From positions 62,001 to 126,000 of the forward strand of contig NZ_CP013650.1 in the NCBI RefSeq assembly GCF_001466725.1: 64,000 nt of DNA, given 5' to 3'. The stretch is from Lacimicrobium alkaliphilum. GTDB taxonomy: Bacteria; Pseudomonadota; Gammaproteobacteria; Enterobacterales; Alteromonadaceae. The notes below the pieces were generated by a model that had not been told where the DNA came from, did not search any database, and saw nothing but the letters and a program-made list of their open reading frames with translations. A program made the position numbers and the translations under genes. Shown here one piece after another: positions 33,308 through 43,108 of this stretch (position 1 is its first letter; every line of letters starts with the position of its first letter).

Positions 33308-34204
33308 ATGGACCGCGAAGACAACAGGATAGACAGCGCGCTGCTTCTGCAAGCTAATGCCAATATTGAAGCACAGTACGATATCCACAAGGATGTTGCG
33401 GTGTCTGAGTGGTCCATCGATCGCAACAGGGTGACTTACGAAAAGGGTGACAGCCATACCCTGAGCCTTTACCTGAAAGGGGGGAACACCAGTTACCGTG
33501 CAGACCAGCGAGGCCATTGGGGAGAACCCGGAACCCTGTGTCTGATGCCTCAGGGGCATACCTCTGACTGGCATATTGGCGGGCCGATTCATTTTGTTCA
33601 CCTGTATTTCTCGGATCGCATTCTCAAACGTTTCGCCAGCGATCATTATGAACAGGATGTAAGGCTGATTGAGCTGACAGACCTGACCTATCAGGCTGAC
33701 CAGCAGCTAGTGGGTTTGATGCTTGATTACGCTGCGAGTTGCAGCCGCTATGCAGACAGTGCGGGTTTATTTGGCGAGCATCTGCTTTATGAGATCTTTG
33801 CCCATATCATAGGGCACTATAATAGCTTTCCTCTTACCGGCTGTCGGCTGAAGGGTGGCCTGACATCGCGTCAGATGAAACGGGTAATCGTATTTATCGA
33901 CGAACACCTTGATAGCCGCATTTGTATGGCAAACCTGGCGACAGAAGCTGATCTCAGTCCCTTTCATTTTGCCCGACAATTCAAGCAAAGCTTTGGTGAA
34001 ACGCCCGGTCAATATGTTATACGTCGACGTGTTGAAGGCGTGAAGCGCCAACTGGCGACCCAGATCCCGCTGGCGCAGATCGCCGCAAACAATGGCTTTG
34101 CACAGCAAAGCCATATGACAACCAATTTTAAAAAACAGGTGGGTGTGACACCGAATGCCTATCGTGTCGCTCTGGCCGGTGAGGCGGGCCGCTTCTGCCT
34201 GTAA
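33308..34204 (+). CDS. AraC family transcription regulator
   Basis: 298 residues. The C-terminal ~100 residues have both HTH motifs: MANLATEADLSPFHFARQFKQ and IPLAQIAANNGFAQQSHMTTNFKKQ. The N-terminal part is a cupin-like effector domain (SLYLKGGNTSYRADQRGH, LCLMPQGHTSDWHI). Agents and targets are unknown. It is divergent from the CPBP gene, which is a plausible target. GAGGAGCCC lies before the ATG. Confidence 0.88.
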   Translation: MDREDNRIDSALLLQANANIEAQYDIHKDVAVSEWSIDRNRVTYEKGDSHTLSLYLKGGNTSYRADQRGHWGEPGTLCLMPQGHTSDWHIGGPIHFVHLYFSDRILKRFASDHYEQDVRLIELTDLTYQADQQLVGLMLDYAASCSRYADSAGLFGEHLLYEIFAHIIGHYNSFPLTGCRLKGGLTSRQMKRVIVFIDEHLDSRICMANLATEADLSPFHFARQFKQSFGETPGQYVIRRRVEGVKRQLATQIPLAQIAANNGFAQQSHMTTNFKKQVGVTPNAYRVALAGEAGRFCL

Positions 34205-34312
34205 CCCAGCGTACCCTGAAGGTCGCTGGGTTCCCGTCAGCAGCATGCGGGAACGACATATGGTCATGCCCGAATGTAGTTATCGGGTATCCAGTGCCTT
34301 TAAATCTCTCTG
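34205..34312. repeat. Family A repeat unit, interrupted on its right side
   Basis: Carries CTGGGTTCCCGTCAGCAGCA, then TCATGCCCGAATGTAGTTATC. Similarity stops after CCTTTAAATCTC at about 34306; the second half of the unit reappears at 34659 after the GIY-YIG gene. Confidence 0.8.
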
Positions 34313-34360
34313 GCCGAAAGTTACAAACAATAATAGAGGGCCTAAGAGGGAGGTATAAGG

Positions 34361-34657
34361 ATGAAACAACCCTGTGTTTATATACTTGGAAGTCAACGGA
34401 ATGGGACACTGTATATTGGGGTAACCTCAAATCTGGTGCAACGAGTCTGGCAACATAAAACTGAACAGAGCGAAGGATTCACCAGCCAATATCATGTGCA
34501 CAAACTCATTTACTATGAAGTATTTGAGGACATGTACCATGCCATTACCCGGGAAAAACAACTGAAAAAATGGAACAGAGCCTGGAAGATCAGGCTTATT
34601 GAGTCCATAAATCCATACTGGCGTGATTTGTGGGAAGAAGTTCAGACCAGTAATTAG
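34361..34657 (+). CDS. GIY-YIG nuclease-domain protein embedded in a repeat unit
   Basis: 98 residues, a single GIY-YIG domain: VYILGSQRNGTLYIGVTSNL supplies the Y-I-L / Y-I-G pair, RVWQHK the Arg-His segment, and ITREKQLKKWNRAWK the catalytic-Glu helix. Proteins of this COG2827 (UPF0213/YhbQ-like) type are small and mostly uncharacterised. GGGAGG precedes the ATG. It stands exactly within one family A unit, with palindrome 1 on its left and palindrome 2 on its right. Confidence 0.9.
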   Translation: MKQPCVYILGSQRNGTLYIGVTSNLVQRVWQHKTEQSEGFTSQYHVHKLIYYEVFEDMYHAITREKQLKKWNRAWKIRLIESINPYWRDLWEEVQTSN

Positions 34658-34658
34658 C

Positions 34659-35205
34659 TAAAAGTCGCTGGGTTCCCGCCAACAGCATGCGGGAACGACA
34701 GATGGTCATGCCCGAATGTAGTTATCGGGCATCCAGTGCCTTTAAAGCTCCTGAGCTCAAGGTCTCTGGGTTCCCGTCAGCAGCATGCGGGAACGACAGA
34801 TGGTCATGCCCGAATGTAGTTATCGGGCATCCAGTGCCTTTGAATCTCCTAGCTAAAAGTCGCTGGGTTCCCGCCAACAGCCGCGGGAACGACAGATGGT
34901 CATGCCCGAATGTAGTAATCGGGCATCCAGTGCCTTTGAATCTCCTAGCTAAAAGTCGCTGGGTTCCCGTCAACAGCACGCGGGAACGACAGATGGTCAT
35001 GCCCGAGTGCAGTTATCGGGCATCCAGTGCCTTTAAACCTCCTAGCTTAAAATCGCTGGGTTCCCGTCAACAGCACGCGGGAACGACAGATGGTCATGCC
35101 CGAGTGTAGTTATCGGGCATCCAGTGCCTTTAAACCTCCTAGCTTAAAATCGCTGGGTTCCCGCCAACAGCATGCGGGAACGACAGATGGTCATACCCGG
35201 ATGTC
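34659..35205. repeat. Second family A repeat array (about five and a half units)
   Basis: Continues from the GIY-YIG stop with AGCTAAAAGTCGCTGGGTTC, the second half of a unit. Unit starts follow at about 34706, 34804, 34900, 34997, 35093 and 35191. The right end runs into GTCGGAATAAATTCCGAC, another dispersed palindrome, just before the hslU stop. Confidence 0.88.
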
Positions 35206-35238
35206 GACATCAGCACCGCTGTCGGAATAAATTCCGAC

Positions 35239-36573
35239 CTACAAAATAAAGCGGCTAAGGTCTTCGTCATCCACCAGCGAATCGAGGTGGGCGTTAACGT
35301 ATTCGGCGTTGATCTCAATGTTATCGCCCTGCTTATCGGTGGCATTGAAAGAGATCTCCTCCATCAGCTTTTCCATTACCGTATGCAGGCGCCGTGCACC
35401 GATATTTTCGGTGCGCTCATTGACCTTCCAGGCGGCTTCGGCGATACGCTTGATGCCGTCTTCGGCAAAGCTCACGTCTACCCCTTCGGTTTTCATCAGT
35501 GCGATATATTGCTCGGTCAGTGACGCATTGGGCTCGGTGAGAATACGCACAAAATCTTCTGTATTCAGGGCACTCAATTCAACTCTGATTGGCAGGCGGC
35601 CCTGTAATTCCGGGATCAGATCCGAAGGCTTGGACATCTGAAAGGCACCGGAGGCAATAAACAGGATATGGTCGGTTTTAACCATGCCGTGCTTGGTGTT
35701 AACCGTAGAGCCTTCCACCAGCGGCAGCAGATCCCGCTGCACCCCTTCGCGGGACACATCACCACCACTGTTGCTATCGCCCCGTTTACAGATCTTGTCG
35801 ATCTCATCCACAAACACAATGCCATTTTGCTCAACGTTGTAGATGGCCTTTTCTTTGAGCTCTTCGTGATTCACCATGCGCGCCGCTTCTTCTTCTGTCA
35901 GCAGCTTCATGGCATCTTTGATTTTAAGCTTTTTCTTCTTCGAACTGGTACCCGATGACAGATTCTGAAACATGCTCTGCAACTGGCTGGTCATTTCTTC
36001 CATGCCCGGCGGTGCCATAATCTCCACACCCATCTGCGGCAGACTGACATCGACTTCTATTTCCTTATCGTCCAGTTGCCCTTCTCTGAGCTTCTTGCGA
36101 AAGGCCTGGCGGGTACCGCTGTCTTTGACTTCTTCCTTGTCACCCCAGTTGTTCTGCGGCGGTGGCAACAGGGCATCAAGAACCCGCTCTTCGGCCGCTT
36201 CTTCGGCGCGATGGCGGACCTTTTTCATCTCCTGCTCTTTGGTCATTTTCACGGCAATATCGGCCAGGTCACGGATAATGGTTTCTACTTCCTTGCCCAC
36301 ATAACCCACTTCGGTGAACTTAGTCGCTTCGACCTTGATAAAAGGGGCGTTGGCCAGCTTTGCCAGACGCCGGGCGATCTCGGTTTTACCTACACCTGTG
36401 GGGCCGATCATCAGAATGTTTTTTGGGGTGACTTCATGGCGCAGCTCTTCATCAAGCTGCATGCGCCGCCAGCGGTTACGTAAGGCAATGGCAACGGCGC
36501 GTTTGGCGCCCTGCTGACCGATGATATGGCGGTCCAGCTCGTGAACAATTTCTCTGGGTGTCATTTCAGACAT
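35239..36573 (-). CDS. hslU: ATP-dependent protease ATPase subunit HslU (ClpY)
   Basis: 444 residues, full length. Unfolds substrates for HslV. Walker A GPTGVGKT at 57-64, Walker [11 protein letters not shown], sensor and arginine-finger region ([13 protein letters not shown]), and the C-terminal tail ending DLSRFIL that docks into HslV to activate it. The middle I-domain is present. It lies 42 bp downstream of hslV, the usual operon. Confidence 0.97.
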   Translation of the reverse strand: MSEMTPREIVHELDRHIIGQQGAKRAVAIALRNRWRRMQLDEELRHEVTPKNILMIGPTGVGKTEIARRLAKLANAPFIKVEATKFTEVGYVGKEVETIIRDLADIAVKMTKEQEMKKVRHRAEEAAEERVLDALLPPPQNNWGDKEEVKDSGTRQAFRKKLREGQLDDKEIEVDVSLPQMGVEIMAPPGMEEMTSQLQSMFQNLSSGTSSKKKKLKIKDAMKLLTEEEAARMVNHEELKEKAIYNVEQNGIVFVDEIDKICKRGDSNSGGDVSREGVQRDLLPLVEGSTVNTKHGMVKTDHILFIASGAFQMSKPSDLIPELQGRLPIRVELSALNTEDFVRILTEPNASLTEQYIALMKTEGVDVSFAEDGIKRIAEAAWKVNERTENIGARRLHTVMEKLMEEISFNATDKQGDNIEINAEYVNAHLDSLVDDEDLSRFIL

Positions 36574-36615
36574 AAGGGTACCTTTAAATAATCTGTTTAT
36601 CTGGCTTGAGATCGA

Positions 36616-37140
36616 TCAGTAATCGAGCTGCTCAACGGTCTGATTCTGGTTGGTGAATACGCAAATATCGCCAGCAATGGTCAGACTCTTTTCGGCAATT
36701 TCGCGGGCGCTGAGTTCGGTATTCTGCAACAGTGCAGTGGCAGCGGCCTGGGCATAGGGGCCGCCGGAGCCAATCGCGATCAGATCCATTTCCGGTTGCA
36801 GCACATCGCCGTTACCTGTGATGATCAGGGACGCGGTCTCGTCGGCTACCGCCAGCAGGGCTTCTAAGCGCCGCAGCATTCGGTCGGTGCGCCAGTCTTT
36901 AGCCAGCTCCACCGCAGCGCGCATCAGATGGCCCTGATGGGTTTCCAGTTTGGATTCAAATCGTTCGAACAGGGTAAAGGCGTCAGCTGTGCCACCGGCA
37001 AAACCTGCCAGCACCTTATTTTGGTAAAGGCGGCGTACTTTTCTGGCATTGCCTTTCATGACGGTATTACCCAGCGAAACCTGGCCGTCACCGGCAATTA
37101 CCACCTGATTATTACGTCTGACTGATACTATTGTGGTCAC
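36616..37140 (-). CDS. hslV: ATP-dependent protease proteolytic subunit HslV (ClpQ)
   Basis: 174 residues from a GTG at 37140. The start is fixed by biology: [19 protein letters not shown] must begin at residue 2 so that Thr becomes the N-terminal nucleophile after Met removal, and GGACAG sits just upstream. Upstream ATG at 37167 would bury it. Markers: [35 protein letters not shown]. Forms a double hexamer capped by HslU. Confidence 0.97.
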   Translation of the reverse strand: MTTIVSVRRNNQVVIAGDGQVSLGNTVMKGNARKVRRLYQNKVLAGFAGGTADAFTLFERFESKLETHQGHLMRAAVELAKDWRTDRMLRRLEALLAVADETASLIITGNGDVLQPEMDLIAIGSGGPYAQAAATALLQNTELSAREIAEKSLTIAGDICVFTNQNQTVEQLDY

Positions 37141-37159
37141 TATCTGTCCTTTTTTGTAT

Positions 37160-37220
37160 GGCTGCAAGGTGCAGCCTGTAGCAATGCTAGGTATTTTGGG
37201 GCAAAGGCCCGCTTTTCAAG
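37160..37220 (-). promoter_or_regulatory. Sigma-32-like heat-shock promoter and 5'-UTR hairpin of hslVU
   Basis: On the minus strand CTTGAA (37215-37220) and CCCCAAAAT (37193-37201) are separated by 13 bp, close to the sigma-32 consensus. Downstream, GGCTGCA-CCT-TGCAGCC (37160-37176) forms a perfect seven-pair hairpin in the leader. A leader stem-loop affecting mRNA stability has been described for E. coli hslVU. Confidence 0.8.
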
Positions 37221-37424
37221 TGAAGCGGCAAATGCAGTGCAGCATAAGTGCTTTTTATAAGCCTGCCAGCATAAGGGTAAAAATAATCTAAGCCGGCGAC
37301 TGGCTTCCGCGGCCCTTGCTACAGGCCTTTACGGCAGATGCCCGTGGTTTTGACAGTCCGCCGGACTTGACCCCTTAATCTGCCTTGCTTATAACTAGCG
37401 TTCGACAAAATCAGATGATGACCT

Positions 37425-38327
37425 ATGTCAGCAAAGCATCCTATTATCGCCATTACCGGTTCGTCCGGTGCTGGCACTACAACCACCACCAATGCCATCC
37501 GGCATATATTCCGCAACCTGGGCCTGGATGCGGCCTTTGTGGAAGGCGACAGTTTCCACCGCTATACCCGCCCGGAAATGGAGGTGGAGATCCGCAAGGC
37601 TCAGGAACAGGGCCGGCATATCAGCTATTTTGGCCCCAAGGCCAACGATTTTGTGCTGCTGGAGAGCCTGTTTCGGGAATACGGAGAAACAGGCCAGGGT
37701 AAATACCGCCAGTATCTGCACAGCTTTGATGACGCGGTGCCGTTTAATCAGATGCCCGGCACCTTCACCCCCTGGCAGGATCTGTCGGATAAAACCGATT
37801 TACTCTTTTATGAAGGGTTGCATGGCGCTGTAGTCACAGAAGAAGCTGACGTGGCCAAACATGTGGATTTGCTGGTGGGCATGGTGCCGATTGTGAATCT
37901 GGAGTGGATCCAGAAAATCGTTCGCGATACCACCGACCGCGGCCATTCCCGCGAGGCGGTAATGAGCAGTATCGTGCGCAGTATGGATGATTATTTTCAT
38001 TATATTACCCCGCAGTTTTCCCGCACTCATGTGAATTTCCAGCGTGTGCCCACAGTGGATACCTCGAATCCGTTCAGTGCCCGGGAAATTCCTTCTCACG
38101 ATGAAAGTTTTGTGGTGGTGCGTTTTCGCCGCGAGATGCGCACAGTGGATTATCCCTACCTGTTGCAGATGATTGACGGTGCCTTTATGTCGCGGATTAA
38201 CACCATGGTGGTGCCCGGTGGCAAGATGGGCCTGGCCATGGAGTTGATTCTGTCACCTTTGATTGAAGAACTGATGGATAAAAAGCGCCGCGCCAGCTTC
38301 CAGATGGACTGGGTGGAAGAGAAGTAA
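37425..38327 (+). CDS. prkB: Phosphoribulokinase-like P-loop kinase (PrkB)
   Basis: 300 residues. P-loop GSSGAGTTTTT (residues 12-22), EGDSFHRYTRPEME, SYFGPKANDF and LLFYEGLHGAV are those of the PrkB proteins found in heterotrophic gammaproteobacteria without a Calvin cycle. The physiological substrate in these hosts is not settled. Divergent from hslVU and well separated. Confidence 0.92.
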   Translation: MSAKHPIIAITGSSGAGTTTTTNAIRHIFRNLGLDAAFVEGDSFHRYTRPEMEVEIRKAQEQGRHISYFGPKANDFVLLESLFREYGETGQGKYRQYLHSFDDAVPFNQMPGTFTPWQDLSDKTDLLFYEGLHGAVVTEEADVAKHVDLLVGMVPIVNLEWIQKIVRDTTDRGHSREAVMSSIVRSMDDYFHYITPQFSRTHVNFQRVPTVDTSNPFSAREIPSHDESFVVVRFRREMRTVDYPYLLQMIDGAFMSRINTMVVPGGKMGLAMELILSPLIEELMDKKRRASFQMDWVEEK

Positions 38328-38902
38328 CGCCGGTATTCCCCTGATTTAGCTCCGTCGCTCCCGCATTTTTCTCTCCGTCATTCCTGCATGTTGTTGGCGG
38401 GAGCCCAGCGTCTTTTAAAATGGCGTCTAAAGGTCACTGGATGCCCGATAACAACACTCGGGCATGACCGCACGTCGTTCCCGCGGCCGTTGGCGGGAAC
38501 CCAGCGCCCTTCCGCCCCTCAGTAAGAATATTTCACCGCAGAGTCGCAGAGGGCGCAGAGAGGTAAAGGGAGCAAACCCTTAAGACCTCTGTGCTCTGTG
38601 TGCCTCTGTGGTTTTGCCTTTTACAATGGTGTTTAAGGGTCGCTGGATGCCCGAGAACAGCACTCGGGCATGACTAAAATGCATCTCTGCGCCCTCTGCG
38701 ACTCCGCGGTGAGAAATGCTCTTTCTTGTGGTGGTAAAAAGCCTTCAACCACGAAAAGCACTAAAAGCACAAACTTATACTAATTCTCGCAGAGGCGCAG
38801 GCTAATGGCGCTGGACTCGGCTGTGCTGGTGGAATGAATTCGACCCTACATCGAAAATCAACTCCGTAGCCTGGATGCAGCGAAGCGGAATCCGGGAAAT
38901 GC
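38328..38902. repeat. Repeat-rich intergenic region
   Basis: Holds family A palindromes (38390-38500 and 38640-38672) and two inverted copies of the CGCAGAG repeat (CACCGCAGAGTCGCAGAGGG at 38533 and CTCTGCGACTCCGCGGTGAG near 38695). It also holds a GTCGAATT-type palindrome and a copy of the GCAGCGAAGCGGAATCCGGG element at 38876-38897. No gene is seen. Confidence 0.8.
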
Positions 38903-39313
38903 CTAACCAAACTCAGCCTGATGTACTTCAAAGCTATGGCTGATATCCACCGACTTGCCCAGCATAATAGACACTGAGCAATACTTTTCTGCTGAAAGGC
39001 TGACTGCCCGCTCCACATGTTTGTCGCTGACATCGAACCCGGTCACCACAAAATGCAGTTTCATTCTGGTAAATACCGCCGGCACCGCGTCGGCCCGCTC
39101 GCCGCTCAGTTGCACTTCCACGCCCGTTACCTGCTGCCGGGCTTTTTTGAGTATGCTGACCACATCTACCGAGGCGCAGCTGCCTGCGGCCATCATGACC
39201 ATTTCCATGGGGCTGGCGGCAGAGGTTTTGTCACCGTCCATTACAACCGTATGGCCACTTTCTGAGGTGCCCACAAAACGCTGGTTATCCAGCCATTTTA
39301 CACTTGCTTGCAT
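38903..39313 (-). CDS. OsmC family peroxiredoxin-like protein (YhfA type)
   Basis: 136 residues. The OsmC-fold markers are ASPMEMVMMAAGSCASVDVVSIL (first cysteine at ~45) and SAEKYCSVSIMLGKSVDIS (second cysteine). Paired cysteines of this kind reduce organic hydroperoxides in OsmC/Ohr, but the YhfA branch is uncharacterised. Standard length. Confidence 0.88.
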   Translation of the reverse strand: MQASVKWLDNQRFVGTSESGHTVVMDGDKTSAASPMEMVMMAAGSCASVDVVSILKKARQQVTGVEVQLSGERADAVPAVFTRMKLHFVVTGFDVSDKHVERAVSLSAEKYCSVSIMLGKSVDISHSFEVHQAEFG

Positions 39314-39542
39314 AAGACATTGACCTTGTTGTTATTAATAGCTAAACCGGCGGCCATTTTGCCCCAGCGCCGGTGTCGATTGCAATTAGGCTCAGCAACG
39401 CGTGTTTGAAGAATGTAAACCTGATATCGGTATTGGCGATAATTTTTTGTAACAATCCTCTTGCCTGAGTCAAAGCCTAAGCCTTTCACTTTCTTCTGCC
39501 CTTGCCTTATAGTGGCATCAGTACGTAAAACCGGGACAGGGT

Positions 39543-40271
39543 ATGGGACAGGAAACAACAAAAATTCTGGTGGTGGACGATGATATGCGTCTGCGCAGTC
39601 TGCTGGAGCGCTATCTGGTTGAACAGGGCTATCAGGTCAGAACTGCGGCCAATTCCGAACAGATGGACCGGCTGCTGGAACGGGAAAACTTCCATCTGAT
39701 GGTGCTGGATTTAATGCTGCCCGGCGAAGACGGCCTGTCCATTTGCCGGCGTATGCGCCAGAAAGAGAATGACCTGCCCATTGTGATGCTGACCGCCAAA
39801 GGCGATGAAGTGGATCGTATTATCGGTCTGGAAATGGGCGCCGATGATTACCTGCCGAAACCTTTTAACCCCAGAGAGCTGCTGGCCCGCATCAAGGCGG
39901 TGCTCAGACGCCGCACACTCGAAGCGCCGGGAGCGCCCTCTCAGGCCGAGCAGATAGTCAGCTTTGGCCGTTATCAGCTCAATCTGGCAACCCGGGAAAT
40001 GAGTGCCGATGGCCAGCCCATTGTCCTGACCAGTGGTGAATTCGCCGTGCTCAAGTCTCTGGTTACTCACCCCAGGGTGCCTCTGTCGCGGGACAAACTG
40101 ATGAATCTGGCCAGAGGGCGCGATTACAGCGCCCTGGAGCGCAGTATTGATGTACAGGTGTCGCGCCTGCGTCGTCTGCTCGAAGAAGATCCCGCCAATC
40201 CCAGATATATTCAGACCGTGTGGGGGTTGGGCTATGTGTTTGTGCCAGATGGTGAGAGTAAAGCCAGCTGA
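39543..40271 (+). CDS. ompR: Osmolarity response regulator OmpR
   Basis: 242 residues. Receiver domain: [15 protein letters not shown] acidic pocket, phosphoacceptor Asp in [12 protein letters not shown] (~Asp57), conserved Thr/Lys (MLTAKGD; YLPKPF). The C-terminal winged helix contains the recognition segment [22 protein letters not shown] and the final [10 protein letters not shown]. It is directly followed by envZ (11 bp). It normally controls porin and osmotic-response genes. Confidence 0.95.
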   Translation: MGQETTKILVVDDDMRLRSLLERYLVEQGYQVRTAANSEQMDRLLERENFHLMVLDLMLPGEDGLSICRRMRQKENDLPIVMLTAKGDEVDRIIGLEMGADDYLPKPFNPRELLARIKAVLRRRTLEAPGAPSQAEQIVSFGRYQLNLATREMSADGQPIVLTSGEFAVLKSLVTHPRVPLSRDKLMNLARGRDYSALERSIDVQVSRLRRLLEEDPANPRYIQTVWGLGYVFVPDGESKAS

Positions 40272-40282
40272 AAGCCCTGATA

Positions 40283-41587
40283 ATGCGTTTTCTGCCCCGC
40301 AGCGCCTTTGCGCAAACTGTATTATTGATTGGCATGCTGTTGCTGATCAATCAGGTAGTGTCGTATCTGTCCGTCACTTATTACTTTATCCGCCCCAGTT
40401 ATCAGCAGATTAACAGCCTGCTGGCCACGCAAATCAAGGTGATTTTTATCGAAGGCCTGGATCATGAGGATCCTGACCTGCACAAAGCATTTTTCGAGGC
40501 CACCGGCATTCGCATCATGCAGGAGCGGGAGGCCAGAAAATCCGGGCTGGATCAGGCCCGTCACTATCAGTTCCTGTCCAGACAGATGTCCGGCGAGTTA
40601 GGCGGCAGTGCCGATGTGCGTATCAGCCCCGGAAGTCCCTCATTATTCTGGGTTAATCCCCCTCAGGCGCCGGATTTATGGATAACGGTGCCTATGCAGG
40701 GACTGGGTGAGGCGGATATCTCGCCTCTGACCATTTACCTGATGGTGATCGGTGTACTCAGTGTGGCAGGTGGCTGGCTGTTTGTGCGTCGTCTTAATCG
40801 TCCGTTGAATGCGCTACAGGGTGCGGCGCTGACCGTGGCCAGAGGAGAATTCCCTGCGCCACTGAAAGAAGAGGGCTCGAGTGAAATTATCGCCGTGACC
40901 CGGGCATTCAATCAGATGTCCAAAGGGGTCAAGCAACTCGAGGATGACAGGAACCTGCTCACGGCGGGGATCTCCCACGATCTGCGCACCCCGCTGACCC
41001 GAATCCGTCTTGCCGCTGAGATGCTGCCATCAGAGCAGGACTGGATCCGGGAAGGGATCAGTAATGATATCGAGGATATGAATGACATCATCGATCAGTT
41101 TATCAACTATGTGCGTCAGGACCGTCAGGAAAAAATAGAACGGGTGAACCTTAACAGTCTGATTGATGATGTGGTCAAAGCCAGAAATATCGAAGCGCAT
41201 CACGATATTGAACTGTACCTGGGGGAGATACCAGACCTGCAACTGCGCAAGGTGGCGATCAAACGGGTGCTTGAAAACCTGATTGATAATGCCTTTCGTT
41301 ATGGCAGCGACCATATCACTGTTACTTCCGGCTATAACAACAAGAGCCGGGAAGTGTTTTTCTGTATCCGTGATTTTGGTGCCGGTATTCCCGAAGAGCA
41401 GATAGAGACTCTGTTTCAGCCCTTTACCCAGGGCGACAAGGCCCGCGGTAGTGTTGGCTCGGGGCTTGGGCTGGCCATTATTAAGCGTATTGTGGATATG
41501 CATCTGGGCCGTATCAGCCTGACTAACCACCCCGAAGGGGGGCTGCAGGCCAGCGTATATTTGCCGGTACGGTTGATACGTTCATGA
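40283..41587 (+). CDS. envZ: Osmosensor histidine kinase EnvZ
   Basis: 434 residues. Two transmembrane helices (residues ~12-35 and ~150-172) flank a periplasmic domain; then come HAMP, the H-box [18 protein letters not shown] (phosphoacceptor His), the N-box [13 protein letters not shown], and G-boxes [10 protein letters not shown] and GSGLGLAII. It phosphorylates and dephosphorylates OmpR. Second gene of ompR-envZ. Confidence 0.95.
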   Translation: MRFLPRSAFAQTVLLIGMLLLINQVVSYLSVTYYFIRPSYQQINSLLATQIKVIFIEGLDHEDPDLHKAFFEATGIRIMQEREARKSGLDQARHYQFLSRQMSGELGGSADVRISPGSPSLFWVNPPQAPDLWITVPMQGLGEADISPLTIYLMVIGVLSVAGGWLFVRRLNRPLNALQGAALTVARGEFPAPLKEEGSSEIIAVTRAFNQMSKGVKQLEDDRNLLTAGISHDLRTPLTRIRLAAEMLPSEQDWIREGISNDIEDMNDIIDQFINYVRQDRQEKIERVNLNSLIDDVVKARNIEAHHDIELYLGEIPDLQLRKVAIKRVLENLIDNAFRYGSDHITVTSGYNNKSREVFFCIRDFGAGIPEEQIETLFQPFTQGDKARGSVGSGLGLAIIKRIVDMHLGRISLTNHPEGGLQASVYLPVRLIRS

Positions 41588-41653
41588 TTGCCAGCAACAG
41601 CAGTACTGGTTATATTTTCAACCAAGTATAATAAGGAACAAGGAAATAAGGTT

Positions 41654-43108
41654 ATGAGGTTATTCAAATTAGCGCTTCCCGCCGCGCTGTTGCTGATGTT
41701 CGGCTGCAGCGAGCAGCCAGCGCAGCAAAGCCAGACCGAAGCCGTGGCCGACAAGCTCGCCGACGCGTCGCAGCAGGCAGACAGCCCGGTCAGCTTTAAC
41801 GTGCCAGTTCACTACAGCACACTGGAAAACGGCCTGAAAGTGGTGATCTCCCCCGATGAGACCGCGCCGATTGCCACCGTCGGGGTGTATTACAATATCG
41901 GCTTTCGGATTGAGCCCAAGGATCGTACCGGTTTTGCCCATCTGTTTGAACATATGATGTTTCAGGGTTCAGACAATCTGGCGAAAATGGAATTTATCCA
42001 TCTGGTGCAGCAAAACGGTGGGGTATTGAACGGTTCAACCCGTTTTGACTACACCAACTACTTTGAGATTGTGCCTGCCCATAAAGTGGAAACCATGCTC
42101 TGGGCGGAAGCGGATCGCATGCGCGGTCTGGCCATTACTGAAGAGAACCTCAAAAATCAGCAGGAAGTGGTAAAAAATGAAGTGAAAGTGAATGTGCTGA
42201 ATCAGCCTTATGGTGGTTTCCCCTGGCTGGATATGCCTCAGTACGCTTTCGACAACTGGTACAACTCCCACAATTTTTATGGCGATCTGGAAGATCTCGA
42301 TGCGGCGACGCTGGAAGACGTGCAGAGCTTTTTTGATCGCTATTACTCGCCTAACAACGCCGTTGTAGTGGTGGCGGGTGATGTGGATGTTGAGCAGACC
42401 CGGGACCAGATAGAAAAGTATTTTGGCGATATTCCTTCGGCGGAGCTGGGCAAACAACCGGATCTGACCGAGTTGCGTCAGGAGACGGAACGTAAGTTTA
42501 ACCGCTACGACAAACTGGCGCCCAAGCCCGCCTATGCCTTTGCCTATCGGATGCCGCCGCGTAATTCGGCTGAGTATTACGCCATGGGCATTATTGACCA
42601 GTTACTGGTGCAGGGCGATGACAGTCTGTTACATCAGGAACTGGTCAAAGATAAACAGCTTACCGGCGATGTCAGTGGTGGTATCAACTACCTGCTTGGC
42701 AATATGTTTAATTACAACGGCCCGATGCTGTGGATGGCGTCTTTTACCCATGATGAAGAGTATGATCAGCAGACGCTGACACAGGCGGTGGACAGTGCCG
42801 TGGCTAAACTGACTGAGCAGCCGATTGAACAGGACGACATCAACCGCGCGCTGGTAAAACTGCGCTCTTCTATGTACAGCAATATCGATGGCTTTTATGG
42901 TTTCGGTAAAGTGGACCTGCTCGCCAGCTTTGCCCTTTTTGATGACGATCCGGCCCGTATCAATACGCTGGAGCAACAATTTCAGGCAGTTACTCCGGAA
43001 ATGATCAAAAGAACAGCTAAAGAGTATCTGCGCCCGGGCAATCGCACTATCCTGACGCTGACGCCCGGCGAAGATCCCCAGGCAGAATCACAAGGAGAAC
43101 AACAATGA
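41654..43108 (+). CDS. M16 family zinc metallopeptidase, active subunit (lipoprotein)
   Basis: 484 residues from the ATG at 41654. A lipoprotein signal (LPAALLLMFGCSEQ) precedes the peptidase domain. The inverted zinc motif is HLFEHMMF (H-x-x-E-H), with the distal Glu in NQQEVVKNE. The second, structural M16 half follows. Overlaps the next gene by 4 bp, so the two subunits are probably coupled and form an alpha-beta pair like other periplasmic M16 proteases. Confidence 0.92.
   Translation: MRLFKLALPAALLLMFGCSEQPAQQSQTEAVADKLADASQQADSPVSFNVPVHYSTLENGLKVVISPDETAPIATVGVYYNIGFRIEPKDRTGFAHLFEHMMFQGSDNLAKMEFIHLVQQNGGVLNGSTRFDYTNYFEIVPAHKVETMLWAEADRMRGLAITEENLKNQQEVVKNEVKVNVLNQPYGGFPWLDMPQYAFDNWYNSHNFYGDLEDLDAATLEDVQSFFDRYYSPNNAVVVVAGDVDVEQTRDQIEKYFGDIPSAELGKQPDLTELRQETERKFNRYDKLAPKPAYAFAYRMPPRNSAEYYAMGIIDQLLVQGDDSLLHQELVKDKQLTGDVSGGINYLLGNMFNYNGPMLWMASFTHDEEYDQQTLTQAVDSAVAKLTEQPIEQDDINRALVKLRSSMYSNIDGFYGFGKVDLLASFALFDDDPARINTLEQQFQAVTPEMIKRTAKEYLRPGNRTILTLTPGEDPQAESQGEQQ

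Noticed and set aside
31575..35205. CRISPR-like array
   Set aside because: Units are ~96 bp, contiguous and alike throughout. There are no unique spacers and no cas genes.
36616..37167. ATG at 37167 as the hslV start
   Set aside because: It would place nine residues before the catalytic threonine; the GTG at 37140 with its own ribosome site fits the family.
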